The notes under the pieces are model-generated. The model made no database searches, was not told where the DNA came from, and was given only the letters and a program-made list of their open reading frames with translations. Below are positions 1 through 7,190 of a stretch of DNA of 31,708 nucleotides, piece by piece. Location of the stretch: contig JAMBLH010000168.1 in NCBI GenBank assembly GCA_023336875.1, positions 1 to 31,708 on the forward strand. Reading direction: 5' to 3'. Position 1 is the stretch's first letter. Every line of letters begins with the position of its first letter. A program made the position numbers and the translations under genes. Source of the DNA: Actinomycetes bacterium (GTDB lineage Bacteria; Actinomycetota; Acidimicrobiia; Spongiisociales; UBA5794).

Positions 1-546
1 ATGTGGGCTGTTGACCCTTCGATCGGTGAGTTCAGCTTCGAGGGATCCACGTCGTCGTTCGTTGGATTTAGGATCGACGAGGAGCTCGCTTCGATTGGTG
101 CGACCACTGCCGTTGGCCGCACACCTGCGGTCGAGGGATCACTTCTCCTCGCAGGAACCGCCGTCAGCGCTCTTGTGGTCGAAGCAGATCTATCGCAGAT
201 CGTCACGAACGCATCTCGACGGGATCGTGCAGTTCAGAGTGCACTCGATACCGGATCCTTCCCAACCGCGACGTTCACCCTCACGGATCCGATCGATATC
301 GGAGCCATCCCAGCTGAGGGTGAACCGGTTTCGATTGTTGCTCTGGGCGAGCTCGAGATCAAGGGTGCTACGCGAACTATCGACGTTCCACTCGAGACGC
401 AACTCGTTGGAGGCCTGATCGTTGTCGTTGGTGGGGTTGACATCACATTTGCCGATTGGGGCGTCGAAATGCCGACGTCGAGCGGCGTGGTGTCGGTCGA
501 GGATCACGGCATCCTCGAGATCCAGTTGTTCTTCAGCCGAAGCTAA
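1..546 (+). CDS. YceI-like domain protein, probably 5'-truncated by the window edge
   Basis: The 181-residue reading frame begins at the first base of the window and opens with W-A-V-D-P, the usual start of a YceI domain (a lipocalin-like beta barrel that binds isoprenoid or other hydrophobic ligands outside the cytoplasm). Other family signs are the central block ADLSQIVTNASRRD-x-AVQSALDT, followed by FPTATF and later GELEIKGATR. The domain looks essentially complete, but no signal peptide or membrane anchor is present. The real gene therefore probably starts upstream, with an N-terminal leader outside the window; the ATG at base 1 may be internal. It ends in TAA and converges on the permease gene with 16 bases between them. 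Family assignment is fairly secure; ligand and role are unknown. Confidence 0.75.
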   Translation: MWAVDPSIGEFSFEGSTSSFVGFRIDEELASIGATTAVGRTPAVEGSLLLAGTAVSALVVEADLSQIVTNASRRDRAVQSALDTGSFPTATFTLTDPIDIGAIPAEGEPVSIVALGELEIKGATRTIDVPLETQLVGGLIVVVGGVDITFADWGVEMPTSSGVVSVEDHGILEIQLFFSRS

Positions 547-562
547 CCACTTCAGCAGCTTC

Positions 563-1771
563 CTAGAGCGTGCGAAGTGCATCCGTTGGGGACACCCTCG
601 CGGCCCGCATCGCGGGATAAAGGCCAGCAACCGCACCGATCAGGAGAGCCGCGGTCATGCCACCAACAATCGCGACTGTTGGGATGAGAACATCCCAACC
701 CTGAGACGCTGCGTAGCCGGCAGTGACAAGCGCGCCGAGCAGCACACCGCCAACACCGCCGATGCCAGCAAGGAGCAGAGATTCGCCGAGAAACTGCACA
801 GCAATATGACGGCGAGTCGCGCCCAGGGCTCGGCGGAGACCGATCTCGCCCCTTCTCTCCATCACTGAGATGACCATCACATTGGCAATGCCAACCCCAC
901 CCACCAGCAGTGCAACGGCGCCCAGCCCGAGAAACAGATTGGTGAGGGCAGTGTCTGCGGCCTCGCGAGCCTCGAGTGCATCTGAAGGTCTTGTCACCTG
1001 CACCTGATCTGGGTTCTCGGGATTCACTGTGGCAGGCATGACGTTTCGCGCGTCGTCGATCTCGCTTGGGTCTACACGGACATAGATGGTGCCGACAACA
1101 CCGTCGTAATCGAGATAGCTCTCGGCTGCAGCCACACTCACGAGTGCCGCACGGTCGATGTCCGGTGACAGTGCAAGGGTGTCCATGATGCCAACGACAG
1201 CGAACCATTCGTCTCCCAACCACACGACCGTCGGAGTCTCAATATCACGTATGCCGAGGCGCTCGGCTGTCACAGAACCAAGCACGGTTACGGGAAAGTC
1301 GGGTGACGCCTCGTCCAGAAATACACCGTCGGCCATCATCCCCTGAAGCGTTTCAAGAAGATTCGGGTCTGCAACGACGACACTGAGCCCGCCCGTCTGG
1401 GTGTCAGGTATAAGGTCGTTCTTGTAGACATTGGCCCCGCTGACAGAGCCGACAGAGGAGACGATCTCGACAGGGCCGACGCGGGAAGCCATCGCGACCG
1501 CCTCGTCTGGCAGTGTCCCTGGGCCGAGTCCGATGCCTGAGGTCGCCTGGACCTGGAGCATGTTCGTGCCAAGGGCATCCAACTGGGACAAGAGATCTGA
1601 TTTCGAGCTCTCGGAGAGACCAAGCACGGCCACCATGGCGCCGATGCCGATCATGATGCCAAGGGCGGAAAGGATTGACCGAAGCCTTCGTGTTCGAAGC
1701 CCGATCCCTGCTGCGCGGGCCATGTCGGCCGGTGCAAGGCGCGACGGTGCCTGATCAACAACGGTGGTCAT
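563..1771 (-). CDS. MacB/FtsX-type ABC transporter permease
   Basis: This 402-residue protein has the layout of MacB-family permeases: one membrane segment near residues 35-57, a large extracytoplasmic domain (about 60-270), then three membrane segments (about 279-305, 325-350, 363-388). The block after the second segment, with ERRGEIGLRRALGATRRHI, is the classic FtsX-domain cytoplasmic loop that contacts the ATPase. The end, YPAMRAARVSPTDALR, is also typical. Families of this type drive mechanotransmission rather than moving substrate through their own membrane domain. It is the last gene of a four-gene minus-strand operon, and its ATG overlaps the TGA of the ATPase gene by four bases, implying coupled translation. 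The substrate cannot be read from the sequence. Confidence 0.9.
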   Translation of the reverse strand: MTTVVDQAPSRLAPADMARAAGIGLRTRRLRSILSALGIMIGIGAMVAVLGLSESSKSDLLSQLDALGTNMLQVQATSGIGLGPGTLPDEAVAMASRVGPVEIVSSVGSVSGANVYKNDLIPDTQTGGLSVVVADPNLLETLQGMMADGVFLDEASPDFPVTVLGSVTAERLGIRDIETPTVVWLGDEWFAVVGIMDTLALSPDIDRAALVSVAAAESYLDYDGVVGTIYVRVDPSEIDDARNVMPATVNPENPDQVQVTRPSDALEAREAADTALTNLFLGLGAVALLVGGVGIANVMVISVMERRGEIGLRRALGATRRHIAVQFLGESLLLAGIGGVGGVLLGALVTAGYAASQGWDVLIPTVAIVGGMTAALLIGAVAGLYPAMRAARVSPTDALRTL

Positions 1772-2457
1772 GCCGGCACCCCAAGGCGGTCATCAACGAT
1801 CAATCCGTCGAGCATCGAGATCCGGCGCGGGAGGCGATCGGCGAGCGTGGGGTCGTGGGTGATCACGACTATGGTCGTCCCTTCCAAGTTGAGGTCCTCC
1901 ATGAGTCCAAGGATGTCCATCCCGGTCCTGCTGTCGAGGTTTCCTGTCGGCTCGTCCGCGAGCACGAGACGCGGGCTTCCCACAAGGGCTCGCGCTATTG
2001 CAACCCGTTGGCGCTCACCACCGGACAGCTTCGTTGCCATGTGAGTAGCCCTACTTGCAAGGCCAACGCGCGACAGCGCGTCAGACGCGTGCGCGCGACG
2101 ATCCCCAAGGGCCATCCCTGTGTAGAGGAGACCGTCAGCAACATTGTCGAGCGCCGATTCGCCTGCGAGCAGGAAGAACTGTTGGAAGACGAATCCGATG
2201 TGATGCGCACGAAGCGCTGAAAGATCCCTGTCAGACAACTCCGCCACATCGACGCCTGCAACCTCCACGACACCTGAGGTCGCGCGGTCGAGCGTGCCCA
2301 TGATGTGCAGGAGAGTCGACTTTCCCGAGCCCGATGGACCGACAACGGCAACGAGCTCTCCGTCGTCAATCGAAAGATCCACGCCGGCGAGCGCGTGCAC
2401 CGGAGGAGTGCCAGGGTACGTCTTGACGACCCCCTCTAGATGGAGCGCCCGGTTCAT
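1768..2457 (-). CDS. ABC transporter ATP-binding protein (MacB/LolD class)
   Basis: A complete 229-residue ABC ATPase. It has Walker A GPSGSGKST at residues 40-48, a Q-loop near 92-93, signature LSGGE at 144-148, Walker B LVLADEP at 164-170 followed by TGNLD, and the switch histidine at 201. TGNLD and the short length are typical of the LolD/MacB/FtsE group that pairs with FtsX-type permeases. It powers the permease encoded next, with which it overlaps by four bases (ATGA). Its own ATG overlaps the stop of the adaptor gene by four bases. The operon order of adaptor, ATPase and permease resembles macA-macB, but here the ATPase is a separate polypeptide rather than fused to the permease. Confidence 0.95.
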   Translation of the reverse strand: MNRALHLEGVVKTYPGTPPVHALAGVDLSIDDGELVAVVGPSGSGKSTLLHIMGTLDRATSGVVEVAGVDVAELSDRDLSALRAHHIGFVFQQFFLLAGESALDNVADGLLYTGMALGDRRAHASDALSRVGLASRATHMATKLSGGERQRVAIARALVGSPRLVLADEPTGNLDSRTGMDILGLMEDLNLEGTTIVVITHDPTLADRLPRRISMLDGLIVDDRLGVPA

Positions 2458-4040
2458 GGCACGACAACGAGGAGACCAGCAGAGAGTCCGCTGCCCGTAA
2501 CCTCAACGAGCCCATCTGCAAACAACCCGGTCTCGACGCCGATGAGATAGGTTGCCCCGTCGTCGACGACCTCAACGGCATAACCACCCTCTGCGAGTGC
2601 AATCAGGGCGGCAACGGGAACCGCGAATGCGTCGCTCGCGGAATCAGACACGATCGCAACATCGACGGGTGCTTCGTCCAGCCCAACAGTTGCCTCAGTG
2701 TCGTTGATCGTCACGATCATCTCGAAAAAGCTCTCACCCGCTTGGTTCGTCTGTGCAACAGTGCCAATGGACGTAACCGTTCCCTCAACGACCACCTCGT
2801 CAGGAAGCTCAACCTCAACGGTGTCCCCGACACTCACGAGGGACTGATCGGTAGTTGCCAATGCAACGGTTACGAACGTAGAACTCGCTGATGTCATGAG
2901 GACCGGCGATCCGTTCATCGCGGTTTCTCCCAAAGCGCCAACGACCACTCCGACGCGAAGACTCTCGGTGAGGAACACAACCTCACCAAGATTGACGACC
3001 CCATCGGGATGGGCACCAATCGAGAGCTGCCACGCGAGGACCGCCTCAAGAGTTGCATCATCGAATTCACCCACTGTGAGACCGTCAGACGCGAATCCAA
3101 GATCGATCAACGCTGCCTGAAGTTGCGCGACATCGGTGCCCTTGTCTCCCGACGCCATGGCTCTGAAGGCGGGCACCTCACCGTGGAGGAGCACAGTGGG
3201 CCGGTTGTCGACGCGATACAACACATCGCCTTGTCGAATGATCGCACCCTCGTCAGCAATCCACGTGTAGGTGCCGGAAGGGGCAGCCGAGAGAGCGATT
3301 ACGTTCTGGCCGGATTGGATCTGGTCACCGTCGCCAACTAGTGCCTCGGCCACGTAGGTTGGCCCTGGGGTGAAGAGCATCTCACCAAGAGCGAACCCAC
3401 CATCGACCTCGGCTCCGATATCCTCCTGGAGCAGTTCTATAGCTGCCTTGGTCGCGGTCGTGAACTCCTCGTCGACGGTGATGTCGCCGTCCGGGTCGTA
3501 TCCCAGATCAACAAGCGACTGCTCGAGGAACATGATGTCCTCTCCATCACTGGTTCGTCGATCGAGTGCTCTGTACACCGGTGTGTCTCCGTAGAGGACG
3601 ACGACCGGAGCGGCGTTCACCTCATAGAGAACATCGCCAGCGACCACCACGACGCTTTCATCGGGAGCGCTGGTGACAACTCCCGCAAGGGCGCCGTAGA
3701 CACGGTCAATCCCATCTGGGGACGTCCGGAACGCTATTGCCTCCGCATCCCCGTACCCGAGCGTCCCAGAAACAGTCTCAGTGACGACAAGATCCAACCG
3801 CTGCACCGTGCCAGTAGAGAGTTGCTGGCTGGTGGCTTCTGTTGATGTGCCTGACGAACTCGTCACCGCTATCACCACAGCGGCTGCGGCAACTATCGCC
3901 AGAATCGCGAGAGCCCACAGCCACCAGCGCCGCGATCCGCGCTGCCTATTTGACTCGTCTCCATCGGCTTCGCGGGGTTCGCTCACTGTGCTGTCCACGG
4001 ATACGCTCGCTTCAGTGTCCAGGGGCTCGGTCGTGGTCAT
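2454..4040 (-). CDS. Membrane-anchored MacA/HlyD-like adaptor with duplicated lipoyl-like and peptidoglycan-binding units
   Basis: This 528-residue protein has a charged cytoplasmic tail, one membrane segment (about residues 39-60) and an extracytoplasmic region. Residues about 133-225 and 269-358 form two similar units. Each opens with GDVLY-x-V, then a V-x-LYG or V-x-LHG strand and a YRAL or FRAM turn. Each continues into a PG_binding_1-like segment with a LVDLGY or LIDLGF core and a later hydrophobic helix. A beta-barrel/membrane-proximal part follows (about 388-528), with VPVAALIALAEGGYAVEVV typical of actinobacterial adaptors. Related proteins I know usually carry one such unit, so the tandem duplication is unusual. 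The protein presumably links the transporter to the cell wall. It overlaps the ATPase gene by four bases and the lipoprotein stop by one. Confidence 0.85.
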   Translation of the reverse strand: MTTTEPLDTEASVSVDSTVSEPREADGDESNRQRGSRRWWLWALAILAIVAAAAVVIAVTSSSGTSTEATSQQLSTGTVQRLDLVVTETVSGTLGYGDAEAIAFRTSPDGIDRVYGALAGVVTSAPDESVVVVAGDVLYEVNAAPVVVLYGDTPVYRALDRRTSDGEDIMFLEQSLVDLGYDPDGDITVDEEFTTATKAAIELLQEDIGAEVDGGFALGEMLFTPGPTYVAEALVGDGDQIQSGQNVIALSAAPSGTYTWIADEGAIIRQGDVLYRVDNRPTVLLHGEVPAFRAMASGDKGTDVAQLQAALIDLGFASDGLTVGEFDDATLEAVLAWQLSIGAHPDGVVNLGEVVFLTESLRVGVVVGALGETAMNGSPVLMTSASSTFVTVALATTDQSLVSVGDTVEVELPDEVVVEGTVTSIGTVAQTNQAGESFFEMIVTINDTEATVGLDEAPVDVAIVSDSASDAFAVPVAALIALAEGGYAVEVVDDGATYLIGVETGLFADGLVEVTGSGLSAGLLVVVP

Positions 4041-4630
4041 TATCCCCCTCCACCTCTGCTACCTGGACCACCACCAACGAACGGGAGATTCTCGAAGATG
4101 TGCTCGCACTCCTCCATTGCTGAGATGAAGTCAGGATCGTCTGGATCAAGTCCTCCGCCGAAAATGCCGCCGCCTTCGCCGCCGCGCTCCCCGAACTTCG
4201 AAAGGTCCGGATCGGGCATGTCGTAGCCGTTGTCGCGCATACATGCGGCGTAATCGACGAGAGTGTCCTCCAGCTCGGTGACGTCAACGCTTCCTGGACC
4301 GAAGGCGAGACCTTCGAGATGTTCAGAGCATGCTTCAAACGCTGCTCGCATCACATCTCGGTCGGCTTCGCTGCCACCGCCCCTGAGGTTGAACTCGGGC
4401 ACACCGTCGGCGCCGATGGAGGGATCTTCGAAGTCCTCCGCACCGTTATCGCGCATGCAGGAAGCGAACTCGAGAAGCGTGTCCTCATCGCTGGCTGACG
4501 CCTCATTCGCCGACGAAGCAACGGTCGTGGTCGCCGTGCTCTCCAAAGAGGCCACGCCCTGAGTCTCAGAACTGCTACATGCCGCGACCAGCAGGGCAAA
4601 CGCTGCCATTGAAATGAGTACCCGGTTCAT
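4040..4630 (-). CDS. Lipoprotein with two CMRDNG repeats, first gene of the export operon
   Basis: The protein is 196 residues if started at the ATG preceded by AGGAG (AGGAG-ATTTG-ATG); a TTG lies one codon upstream. Residues 1-17 form a lipoprotein signal peptide with lipobox LVAAC (Cys18), followed by a Ser/Thr/Ala-rich linker to about residue 48. The rest is two divergent copies of one unit. Copy one has CMRDNG at 58-63 and a second cysteine at 101; copy two has CMRDNG at 130-135 followed by DMPDPD, and a second cysteine at 175. The C-terminus is glycine-rich. I recall similar CMRxxG proteins beside adaptor/ABC genes in other actinobacteria, but no function. Four regularly spaced cysteines suggest disulfides or ligand binding outside the cell. 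It overlaps the adaptor start by one base, so it is very likely part of the same machine. Confidence 0.8.
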   Translation of the reverse strand: MNRVLISMAAFALLVAACSSSETQGVASLESTATTTVASSANEASASDEDTLLEFASCMRDNGAEDFEDPSIGADGVPEFNLRGGGSEADRDVMRAAFEACSEHLEGLAFGPGSVDVTELEDTLVDYAACMRDNGYDMPDPDLSKFGERGGEGGGIFGGGLDPDDPDFISAMEECEHIFENLPFVGGGPGSRGGGG

Positions 4631-4733
4631 CAAATCTCCTGTGTGTTATGAGAGGAAAGCTATCGGGAGAACTCAAATAGCCGATGTGAAACAGGTAAGA
4701 AGACCATGAGAATGCGACGCACCATTCCCGCTC
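4631..4733 (-). promoter_or_regulatory. Promoter-bearing gap upstream of the export operon
   Basis: This 103-base gap lies between the EamA stop and the start of the four-gene export operon and must carry the operon promoter. On the minus strand it contains an AGGAG ribosome-binding site and, further upstream, AT-rich hexamers such as GATAGC and CATAAC. I cannot choose one -10 element with confidence. A weak inverted repeat GCTAT/ATAGC lies at 4659-4663 and 4677-4681. No terminator hairpin is evident after the EamA gene. Confidence 0.35.
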
Positions 4734-5633
4734 CTACCGGACCGTCACTGCCCTCGTGGCGACAAATGCCCCAACGAGAACGACGACAACACCCACAATC
4801 GCCACGGGCAGGACGACCTCATCCCTGAACACGACACCAAGGACAATCGCGAAGACAGGGATCAGATACGCCGTTGTCGACATACGGGGCGCGCCTACCC
4901 GGCCTGCGAGTGTTGCCCCCAGAGCGCGGACGATTCCGGTTCCAACGACCCCGAGAATCACGACGGCTACCAGGGAACTCATCGCAAAGTCAGATTCACC
5001 GGCAGTAGCGATGGCGAACGGGAACAGCATGAAACTCGAAAGGACAAGCGCCCACATCGTCACGGCAAGGCCACCGTACCTCTGTTGCAGTGGAACAAGC
5101 AGGTTGCCGCTGATTCCGTAGCCGATCACGGCAAGAAGCACGAGACCAACTCCGACAGGATCTGCGTGGGTCCCTCGCAGTGATGGAAGCGTCATCATGA
5201 AGATTCCGACAAACCCCAACGTAATGCCGATCGCCTGTGCCCTTCCTGGTAGTTGCCGAAGGAGTACAGCTGCAATGACGAGGCTCACAATCGGTACACC
5301 GGCCGTGACCATGCCCGCAACGGCCGAATCGAGAGAGGTTTCCGCTGTGGAGTACAGCAGCGCTGGCGCGGCGTTTCCGACAACTGCAACGACGAACACG
5401 CGAGACCAATCGGCTCGGTCGATACGTCTTCGTGCGCGTGAGAACATGGCAAGCGCACCGGCGCCGAGAGCCACCCGGCCGAACGCAACAACACCGGGTG
5501 AGAAATGGTCGACACCCACTGCGATCCAAAGAAATGCAGAGCCCCAGATGATGCCGATGACGAGTGTGAGCCCCCACTCAGACGCTCCATATGCGCCGGT
5601 TCGGGACCCGACATTTGTGAGTGGCGCTGCCAT
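4734..5633 (-). CDS. EamA/DMT-superfamily transporter
   Basis: A highly hydrophobic protein of 299 residues when started at the ATG before AAPLTNVG; the frame is open further upstream, but that part is not membrane-like and overlaps the divergent gene. It shows about ten membrane segments in two repeated halves, as in the drug/metabolite transporter superfamily. The first half contains GIIWGSAFLW-x-AVG, typical of EamA proteins near the first segment, and the second ends with GVVVVLVGAFVATR. Such proteins export amino acids, nucleotides or other small metabolites across the cytoplasmic membrane; the substrate here is unknown. The gene is single and divergent from the metzincin gene, with a 100-base gap that contains an inverted repeat. 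Confidence 0.88.
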   Translation of the reverse strand: MAAPLTNVGSRTGAYGASEWGLTLVIGIIWGSAFLWIAVGVDHFSPGVVAFGRVALGAGALAMFSRARRRIDRADWSRVFVVAVVGNAAPALLYSTAETSLDSAVAGMVTAGVPIVSLVIAAVLLRQLPGRAQAIGITLGFVGIFMMTLPSLRGTHADPVGVGLVLLAVIGYGISGNLLVPLQQRYGGLAVTMWALVLSSFMLFPFAIATAGESDFAMSSLVAVVILGVVGTGIVRALGATLAGRVGAPRMSTTAYLIPVFAIVLGVVFRDEVVLPVAIVGVVVVLVGAFVATRAVTVR

Positions 5634-5649
5634 CAACCATCCGTTCTTT

Positions 5650-5671
5650 GTCCCGGGGACACTATCGGGAC
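5650..5671. promoter_or_regulatory. Inverted repeat in the EamA/metzincin divergent promoter region
   Basis: GTCCCG at 5650-5655 and CGGGAC at 5666-5671 form a perfect six-base inverted repeat with a ten-base spacer. Read on the minus strand, GTGTCCC also occurs twice, separated by GATA, and TAGTGT between the arms could serve as a -10 for the EamA gene. The position fits a repressor operator or a short hairpin in the leader. No regulator gene is adjacent, so this is a structural observation only. Confidence 0.4.
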
Positions 5672-5733
5672 ACCTGAGCGGTCGAAGCGGCAAGGGTCGG
5701 GAATCACGAGGGCCGAATCCGTGTTCCCTCTCC

Positions 5734-6360
5734 GTGCGGTACCTCATATTCCCCCTCCTTCTCGTCGCGTCCTGTGCATCGACGTCCCCTGCGGTCATCT
5801 CCGACAACTCCGGAGCAGCGAATGAACCAATCGAGATTGCGCTGTCGCTCTACATCGTCGATGAGACTGACGACTCAAATTCCGACTTGTCCTCACAGCG
5901 CGATGTCGCCGGTGTCGAGCAGATCGTCGAACGGATCCAGGCCATCTGGCGGCCAGCGGGCATCGAGTTCTCAATCGCGGCAATCAGCCGAGTGGACGCG
6001 TCGACGGAGATGCTCTCCAGTCTTGCAAGCGGCGAGACCGGCGGGTTCCTCAATGGCCTATACAACGGATCGGTCGCGCTTCCAAAGGTCAGTGCAATCA
6101 ATGGGTTCTATGTCAGGAGCCTTGGAACAATCAACGGCATCGCACCGCTTGGTTCCGGCGTGTTCTTCGTCACCGATGAACCCTCCGTACACGATGAGAG
6201 GGTCTCAAGCCACGAGATAGGCCACATACTCGGCCTCCACCACGCCATCGATGATTCGAATCGGCTCATGTTCTCAGGTACCAACGGAATGGACCTGGTC
6301 GAAGCCGAGATTTCGGTAGCTCGATACAACGCTGAAGGGATTGCCAGTGGTGCACGCTAG
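5734..6360 (+). CDS. Secreted lipoprotein zinc metalloprotease, metzincin type
   Basis: The proposed GTG start gives 208 residues, opening with a short lipoprotein signal (lipobox LVASC, Cys14). The upstream open frame is antisense to the EamA gene and not protein-like. Residues 160-170 read HEIGHILGLHH, matching HExxHxxGxxH with zinc ligands H160, H164 and H170 and catalytic E161. The LMFSG at 178-182 fits the Met-turn below the active site (Met179). This places it among metzincins (matrixin or pappalysin-like), although it is short and has no visible propeptide cysteine switch. Residues about 36-90 could be the N-terminal beta/alpha part of the catalytic domain. The downstream lipoprotein gene overlaps its end, suggesting a functional pair at the cell surface. 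The ribosome-binding site is weak and the start is uncertain. Confidence 0.78.
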   Translation: MRYLIFPLLLVASCASTSPAVISDNSGAANEPIEIALSLYIVDETDDSNSDLSSQRDVAGVEQIVERIQAIWRPAGIEFSIAAISRVDASTEMLSSLASGETGGFLNGLYNGSVALPKVSAINGFYVRSLGTINGIAPLGSGVFFVTDEPSVHDERVSSHEIGHILGLHHAIDDSNRLMFSGTNGMDLVEAEISVARYNAEGIASGAR

Positions 6361-6973
6361 AACTGCACTCTTCGTATCCGTCCTGATCGTATTGACGGCG
6401 TGTGCAAGTGATGAGGCAACAACCACGTCAAGCGCTCATTCTCCAGACCCGATCACGGTCTCGAATCAGGGAGGAGCATTCGAAGGACATACACCAACGG
6501 GATTTGCCGGCTCAGGTACAGGTCTGTTCGCCGGCGACAACCTCAATGCATCATTCCCCGACGGAGTAGGCGTTCAGCTGTATATGACGTTCGCTCTCCC
6601 GCGAGATGTTCGGATCGGTGACGCCCGGATTGTCTCCGACGCACTTCACGTTTCCGGTACGCCCTTCGAAGACCTTGGCCCCCTGCTCGTCGAGCCGGTC
6701 TCGTACGAGACCTTCGGACCTGAGCTCTTCGATCTGGTCGCAACCGGACCACACTCCGAGTGCACGGTCATAGGGGAAACTGCAATCGCATGTGAGGTCA
6801 GCACAGCAGTTGAGGAGCTGATCGCCGAGGGAAGCGCCACAGCGCAGTTCAGAATCCGATTTACCAGGCCTGCGGACGGCGACGGGCAGCAGGATCTGGC
6901 AATGTTTTTCAGGCGAGACAGCAACACCAACGAGATCGGCATCTTCCAACTCGAGATAACCCCGGACGAGTAA
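6347..6973 (+). CDS. Lipoprotein of unknown function paired with the metzincin
   Basis: A 208-residue lipoprotein with signal peptide and lipobox LTAC, followed by a low-complexity Ser/Thr linker. I chose the GTG six bases after AAGGGA; TTG at 6341 and GTG at 6350 are alternatives. The mature part looks all-beta: strands such as VQLYMTFALP, DARIVSDALHVSG and ATAQFRIRFTRP alternate with turns, and two cysteines (in SECTV and AIACEV) sit close enough to pair. The pattern is reminiscent of jelly-roll carbohydrate-binding-like modules, but I cannot name a family. The gene overlaps the metzincin gene by 14 bases, so the two are co-translated. It could be an inhibitor, a substrate or a targeting partner of the protease; this is inference. 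Confidence 0.72.
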   Translation: MVHARTALFVSVLIVLTACASDEATTTSSAHSPDPITVSNQGGAFEGHTPTGFAGSGTGLFAGDNLNASFPDGVGVQLYMTFALPRDVRIGDARIVSDALHVSGTPFEDLGPLLVEPVSYETFGPELFDLVATGPHSECTVIGETAIACEVSTAVEELIAEGSATAQFRIRFTRPADGDGQQDLAMFFRRDSNTNEIGIFQLEITPDE

Positions 6974-7180
6974 GCAAGCGTCCGGTCTCATCATGATCCC
7001 TCTCGGACCTACCGTGAGATCATCACGTTGACGTCTTCCTGGGACCACGGCGTCTGCGCTACGTTCGTCAGAGATGCTGATTACACGATTTACGCAGAGC
7101 ACCCAGTCCACACAGAGGTGATCCGGACCACAATCACGCCAGTTGTCGACGAGATCATCCGAGTTCAGTTCAGATCATGA
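6974..7180 (+). pseudogene. Possible coding remnant downstream of the lipoprotein
   Basis: After the TAA of the lipoprotein the same frame stays open for 68 codons to TGA at 7178-7180. The predicted residues look protein-like, for example SSWDHGVCATF, DADYTIYAE and VVDEIIRVQF, and third positions favour G/C. No ATG or GTG start is in place; the only candidate is TTG at 7028, without a good ribosome-binding site. It may be the 3' remnant of a decayed gene, a small gene with an unusual start, or chance. This fills most of the gap before the convergent lipoprotein gene. Confidence 0.25.
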
Positions 7181-7190
7181 CCTCGGCTCA

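Noticed and set aside
5197..5733. Upstream extension of the metzincin reading frame
   Set aside because: It lies antisense to the EamA gene and is Thr/Ala/Pro-rich without motifs; the lipoprotein signal places the start near 5734.
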